Of a stretch of DNA of 64,000 nt, positions 61,512-64,000 are shown piece by piece; within the stretch, counting starts at the first letter, position 1, and every line of letters starts with the position of its first letter. Under the pieces are notes generated by a model. It searched no databases, was not told where the DNA came from, and saw only the letters and a list, made by a program, of their open reading frames with translations. Location: contig JAGAJB010000036.1 of NCBI GenBank assembly GCA_017626295.1, positions 62,001-126,000 of the forward strand, in the 5' to 3' direction. Origin of the DNA: Clostridia bacterium. Lineage in GTDB: Bacteria > Bacillota > Clostridia > Oscillospirales > Acutalibacteraceae. The translations under genes and the position numbers were made by a program.

Positions 61512-62923
61512 TTGCTTTCTTTCCAGAAATATATCCCGATGAACTTCTGTACTCTCAGATAGCCAGATACCACAGCAGGAGCGGTTATGCCAGATACACT
61601 TATACATCTTCAGACATATACAACAATGAAAAACTCGTCCACCCAAGCATTGAATTCGTAAATCGTTACACAGCAGATGCTATGGAGTGGATTTCTAAAG
61701 ATAAGCCGTGGGAAGAGGTAACAGCCGAGCACACAATGTATCCTGCATATATCAGGTTTTTGCCTAAGCAAAGAAGGGTGGATGCTGTTAATGGTATTCT
61801 AACCTGCGAAGGAAACTGGAAAAACTTAATGTGTCTGCCTTTACAGAAAGAGAAAAGATATATTCGTTATTGTCCAATATGCGCAAAAGAAGACCGAAAA
61901 ATATATGGCGAAACCTACTGGCATAGAGACCATCAGATACCGAGAATCAATGTTTGCCCAAAGCATAGATGTTATTTGGAAAATAGCATAATTGAAAATT
62001 CCTCTAAAACTTCACCGGGACTTTATGATGCAGAGGGTTATGTACCCCAAGAAAGCGAACCGTGCATTTGTCAGAACGAAAGAAAACTTGCTTTCACAGA
62101 GTATGTTATAAATGTGTTTCATCACCCTATAGATTTGTGTAATACACTTTCAATTGGAAAATTTTTACACTCACATTTAAGTAAAGGGTATCTTAATGAA
62201 TCAGGGCTTGTGAGAAACATCTCTAAACTGTATAAAGACTACCTTGCTTTCTATGGTAATGAAATTCCTACAATGCCACAGTCGTATATGCAGAAGATAT
62301 TTAATGGTTATATTTATGATAATTACTTTGTTCTTCAACTTGCTTATTTTGAGGATGTTACTGTTCAGGAGATTACAAACTTGTCTGATACTGTTCCTTT
62401 ATTTGGAATTGATTCTCTATATAAAGAGTTGTCTGATAAGTATAACATTGATTTCTGTATAGTCAAAGAAATTGGAGATACCGCTCTTAAACATTCATAT
62501 AATCAAAACCGAGTTGCAAAGAAATCAGGTGTACGAGAAGCTCTATATAACGAACTTGATGAAAAATATTTATCACAAGTTAAAGATATCGTTGAGGAGA
62601 TAGTTAATAAGCAGGGTAGACCTGAAAAGCTATCGTTATCAAAAGTAACAAAAGCATTAAATCTACCTCAAAAGCAGATTAATAAACTCCCGAAATGTAA
62701 AGCGTATATCGAACAATATATCGAAACACAACCACAGTTTTGGGCTCGTCAAGTAGAGTGGGCGTACAAAGAGATGCAAAACAATGATAATCCTATAAAT
62801 CTCACTCGAATTATGAAGTTGACAAATATGAGATTGAAAGATATCAGATGTTGTAGCTCTTATATCAAAAACGAAAAGGTGAAATTAATTATTGATGAGC
62901 TACTTTTTTGCAAAGTCTATTAG
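61508..62923 (+). CDS. tniQ: TniQ/TnsD-type target-selection protein
   Basis: TniQ/TnsD proteins choose the insertion site, either by binding DNA or through a partner. The 471-residue protein has the TniQ N-domain: FFPEIYPDELLYSQIARYHSRSG and the zinc finger C122-P-I-C125 ... H139 ... C150-P-K-H153 with YWHRDHQIPRINVCPKH. The extended C-terminal part (about 200-471) has helix-turn-helix-like segments (SLSKVTKALNLPQKQINKL and NLTRIMKLTNMRLKDIRC), fitting a TnsD that reads DNA. The position behind guaA suggests that the guaA end is its target. GGTG precedes the ATG, which overlaps the tnsC stop as ATGA. Confidence 0.9.
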   Translation: MIAFFPEIYPDELLYSQIARYHSRSGYARYTYTSSDIYNNEKLVHPSIEFVNRYTADAMEWISKDKPWEEVTAEHTMYPAYIRFLPKQRRVDAVNGILTCEGNWKNLMCLPLQKEKRYIRYCPICAKEDRKIYGETYWHRDHQIPRINVCPKHRCYLENSIIENSSKTSPGLYDAEGYVPQESEPCICQNERKLAFTEYVINVFHHPIDLCNTLSIGKFLHSHLSKGYLNESGLVRNISKLYKDYLAFYGNEIPTMPQSYMQKIFNGYIYDNYFVLQLAYFEDVTVQEITNLSDTVPLFGIDSLYKELSDKYNIDFCIVKEIGDTALKHSYNQNRVAKKSGVREALYNELDEKYLSQVKDIVEEIVNKQGRPEKLSLSKVTKALNLPQKQINKLPKCKAYIEQYIETQPQFWARQVEWAYKEMQNNDNPINLTRIMKLTNMRLKDIRCCSSYIKNEKVKLIIDELLFCKVY

Positions 62924-62992
62924 TAGTAAAAATTCTGTTTATTAGTAAGTCTAATAAACTCATTTTTTCTCTAAATTTAGGAGTATAAAAAC

Positions 62993-63020
62993 GCCCTCTG
63001 AACCCTGTGATTCAGAGGGT
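62993..63020. terminator. Hairpin behind tniQ
   Basis: CCCTCTGAA (62994-63002) pairs with TTCAGAGGG (63011-63019) around an 8-base loop. On the + strand the tail is CTCAATTT, weak; on the minus strand it is followed by GTTTTTATA. It probably ends the tns operon. The stretch 62924-63370 holds this hairpin, the right-end repeats and a promoter, but no gene. Confidence 0.6.
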
Positions 63021-63132
63021 CTCAATTTAGCTGTGTATTTCTTCTCTCTTTAAAGAAAAATGGAAAATAAGGGGGAAAGAAAGAGAAACAAGGCATTGAA
63101 AAAAGTTCCGAAGAAATAACGAAGTTTTTTGT

Positions 63133-63213
63133 CGGAAGTTACCGGAACTGCATAGCCAATGTTACCAGAATTTGAAAGTGAGTGTAACATTCTTTTGATT
63201 ACCAATGCAATCT
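63133..63213 (-). repeat. Right-end YGGTAA repeats, candidate TnsB sites
   Basis: Three repeats read on the minus strand: GATTGCATTGGTAATCAAAAG (about 63193-63213, trimmed), CAAATTCTGGTAACATTGG (about 63156-63174) and CAGTTCCGGTAACTTCC (about 63134-63150). They face opposite to the left-end copies and share bases beyond the core: GGTAATCAAAAG resembles left GGCAATCAAAAAG, and TTCTGGTAA occurs at both ends. Confidence 0.5.
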
Positions 63214-63308
63214 TCAGTCTCTTTTTTGATGAAAAAAGGCTATATGAGAGATTTTTGTATATAAAGAAAATAGTGGTGTTTTTAGAGGAAAAACTTGAGT
63301 AAAAAGGG

Positions 63309-63338
63309 TTGTCAAAACAAAAGAGAAAACGTTAAAAT
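63309..63338 (+). promoter_or_regulatory. Candidate promoter of the Xre-type gene
   Basis: TTGTCA at 63309-63314 and TAAAAT at 63333-63338 are 18 bases apart, about 32 bases before the start. Confidence 0.5.
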
Positions 63339-63370
63339 ATCATTATAGAAAAGAAAGGCGCGTGATATTG

Positions 63371-63598
63371 ATGGATTTTTCAGTAATTCCTAAAAGAATT
63401 GAATCAGTTATGGAAAATGCTCCGTATGGTACTGAAGTGTATTCAGTCGAACTTGGGTACGAGCCGGACTACATTAATACAATTATGTTCTGCGATGTGA
63501 GTCCAACTCTTGAGTTTATAGAGAAATTTTGCAAACTTATGAAAGTGGATGTAATGTATTTGTTCGGTCTAATTGAGTATGTTGATGTTGAGTTTTAA
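63371..63598 (+). CDS. Small Xre-type helix-turn-helix-like protein, degenerate
   Basis: The ATG at 63371 gives 75 residues; GTG 63362 and TTG 63368 are other options, and the AAAGG site favours none clearly. The pattern IPKRIESVMEN, YEPDYINTIMFCDVSPTLEFIEKFCKLMKVDVMYLFG matches the helix layout of Cro/CI proteins, with SPTLEFIEKFCKLMKVDVMYLFG equal to the usual NPSLETLEKIAKALGVDLSELFG. The recognition helix region is atypical (YEPDYINTIMF), so DNA binding is uncertain. It may be a regulator of neighbouring genes or of the tns module. Confidence 0.6.
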   Translation: MDFSVIPKRIESVMENAPYGTEVYSVELGYEPDYINTIMFCDVSPTLEFIEKFCKLMKVDVMYLFGLIEYVDVEF

Positions 63599-63626
63599 AT
63601 CGCAAAAGTAAAAGGAGGGATAAGAT

Positions 63627-63992
63627 ATGGCGACATCATCTTTTAATGATAAAGTTGTGATTACAGACCCTGACGTTGTTGAGGAAATGAAGGAAATATT
63701 AGATAATCCTGATGTTAAAATGATGGAAAAAGATAAGCTGCCTAACTATACTATTGAACAAGCAAAAGAAAATGCAAGAAAATGGACTCCGGATAAAGAC
63801 TTAGAAAGAATTTTAGCACCGATAGAAATAAGGACCGAAGAACAGCTTGATAGATTTTTGGAAGCTTGCGATAAAGCGAGAGGCAATATAGGAAAATATA
63901 CAGGCAATAATGTTCACATTTTAACACCCGAAGAGATAAGAGAAAAATTTAAAGACCGTTTAAAAGATAAAGGAAAAAAGAATAAGGAGTGA
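63627..63992 (+). CDS. Conserved hypothetical protein, antitoxin-like size and coupling
   Basis: AAAAGGAGGGATAAG precedes the ATG. The 121-residue protein is charged and mostly helical (VVEEMKEILDNPDVKMMEKDK; TPEEIREKFKDRLKDKGKK) with no cysteines, membrane helix or catalytic motif. I do not recognise the family. Its stop overlaps the ATG of another gene at the window edge (TGATG), with AAGGAG in its last codons, the tight coupling seen in toxin-antitoxin pairs. That is the only hint at function, so the suggestion is weak. Confidence 0.55.
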   Translation: MATSSFNDKVVITDPDVVEEMKEILDNPDVKMMEKDKLPNYTIEQAKENARKWTPDKDLERILAPIEIRTEEQLDRFLEACDKARGNIGKYTGNNVHILTPEEIREKFKDRLKDKGKKNKE

Positions 63993-64000
63993 TGGCCAAT
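63992..64000 (+). CDS. Start of a further gene running off the window
   Basis: ATGGCCAAT begins at 63992, overlapping the previous stop, with AAGGAG at 63984-63989 as its ribosome binding site. Only three codons are visible. Confidence 0.5.

Larger units (their letters stand above)
57655..63189 (+). mobile_element. Tn7-like transposon, tnsABC-tniQ, apparently without cargo
   Basis: Four overlapping or closely spaced genes (tnsA-like, tnsB, tnsC, tniQ) form a Tn7-type transposition module behind guaA. The left boundary is proposed at TGTGTTTCTGG (57655) and the right at GAGTGTAACA (63189). Both have the TGT...ACA rule, and both are flanked by TTCTT (57650-57654 and 63190-63194), as expected of a 5-base target duplication. 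Inward-facing YGGTAA repeats lie within both ends. One right-hand repeat lies just outside the proposed end, and the terminal bases beyond TGT do not match, so the exact ends are uncertain. The element could instead continue past the window, with the Xre-type gene as cargo. The module call is firm; the boundaries are not. Confidence 0.6.

Noticed and set aside
62993-63020. Guide-like small RNA gene behind tniQ
   Set aside because: Only a single hairpin is present, with no promoter or repeat-derived structure; it is simpler as the end of the tns operon.
57655-64000. CRISPR-associated transposon (CAST)
   Set aside because: No cas12k or Cascade genes and no repeats of CRISPR type lie in the visible part, and TniQ is the long TnsD-like kind. 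Genes beyond the window could still change this.

Overview
The window looks like a chromosomal segment of a low-GC, Gram-positive anaerobe of the class Clostridia, probably an uncultured Oscillospirales/Ruminococcaceae-type gut bacterium (inference). The reasons are the AT-rich sequence, strong AGGAGG-type ribosome binding sites with many TTG starts, and a Firmicutes gene set: RNase J, GdpP, SepF, DivIVA, Rex, PyrR with its attenuator, YlbF, ThyX and an FtsK/SpoIIIE translocase. No rRNA, tRNA or CRISPR array is visible.

Layout. 1-6264: a + strand run of an AlaX-like tRNA editing protein and four hydrolases (metallophosphoesterase, metallo-beta-lactamase fold, YgjP-type metalloprotease, ceramidase-like). 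6281-8823: rnhA and a degenerate nucleotidyltransferase/phosphohexomutase fusion. 8978-18656: an information-processing block (RNase J, gdpP, rplI, dnaB, tilS, hpt, ftsH). 18702-22919, minus strand: HAD phosphatase, thiN, a small membrane exporter, a Nudix fusion and thyX. 23162-39242: a long + strand block with a lipase, miaB, ylbF, mutS, mutL, miaA, then the division and envelope genes (HlyD-like, yggS, sepF, divIVA, lspA, rluD) and a split transketolase. 39363-48324: a zinc-ribbon membrane protein, a 6S-like RNA and minus-strand genes, including pyrR-uracil permease behind a PyrR attenuator and aconitase-isocitrate dehydrogenase-rex behind a candidate Rex box. 48526-57533, + strand: tepA-like, uppP, ftsK, DUF3006-like, rpsB-tsf, a CofE-like ligase and a GMP synthase ATPase subunit. 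57655 to the end: a Tn7-like transposition module (tnsA-like, tnsB, tnsC, tniQ) directly downstream of guaA and its terminator, followed by a degenerate Xre-type gene and an unknown gene.

How it works together. Most of the window is housekeeping: mRNA turnover, replication, mismatch repair, tRNA modification, cell division, nucleotide and central carbon metabolism. The accessory part is the Tn7-like element. Its four genes overlap or abut as one coupled operon. TnsB has a complete DDE triad, TnsC has Walker motifs and TniQ has a zinc finger. The TnsA-like protein is short and appears to have lost two of its three nuclease residues. Inward-facing YGGTAA repeats flank the module, and a matched 5-base TTCTT lies next to TGT...ACA ends. 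This suggests a cargo-less element of about 5.5 kb that inserted behind guaA and may transpose by a replicative (cointegrate) route. This is the part of the window most worth following up.
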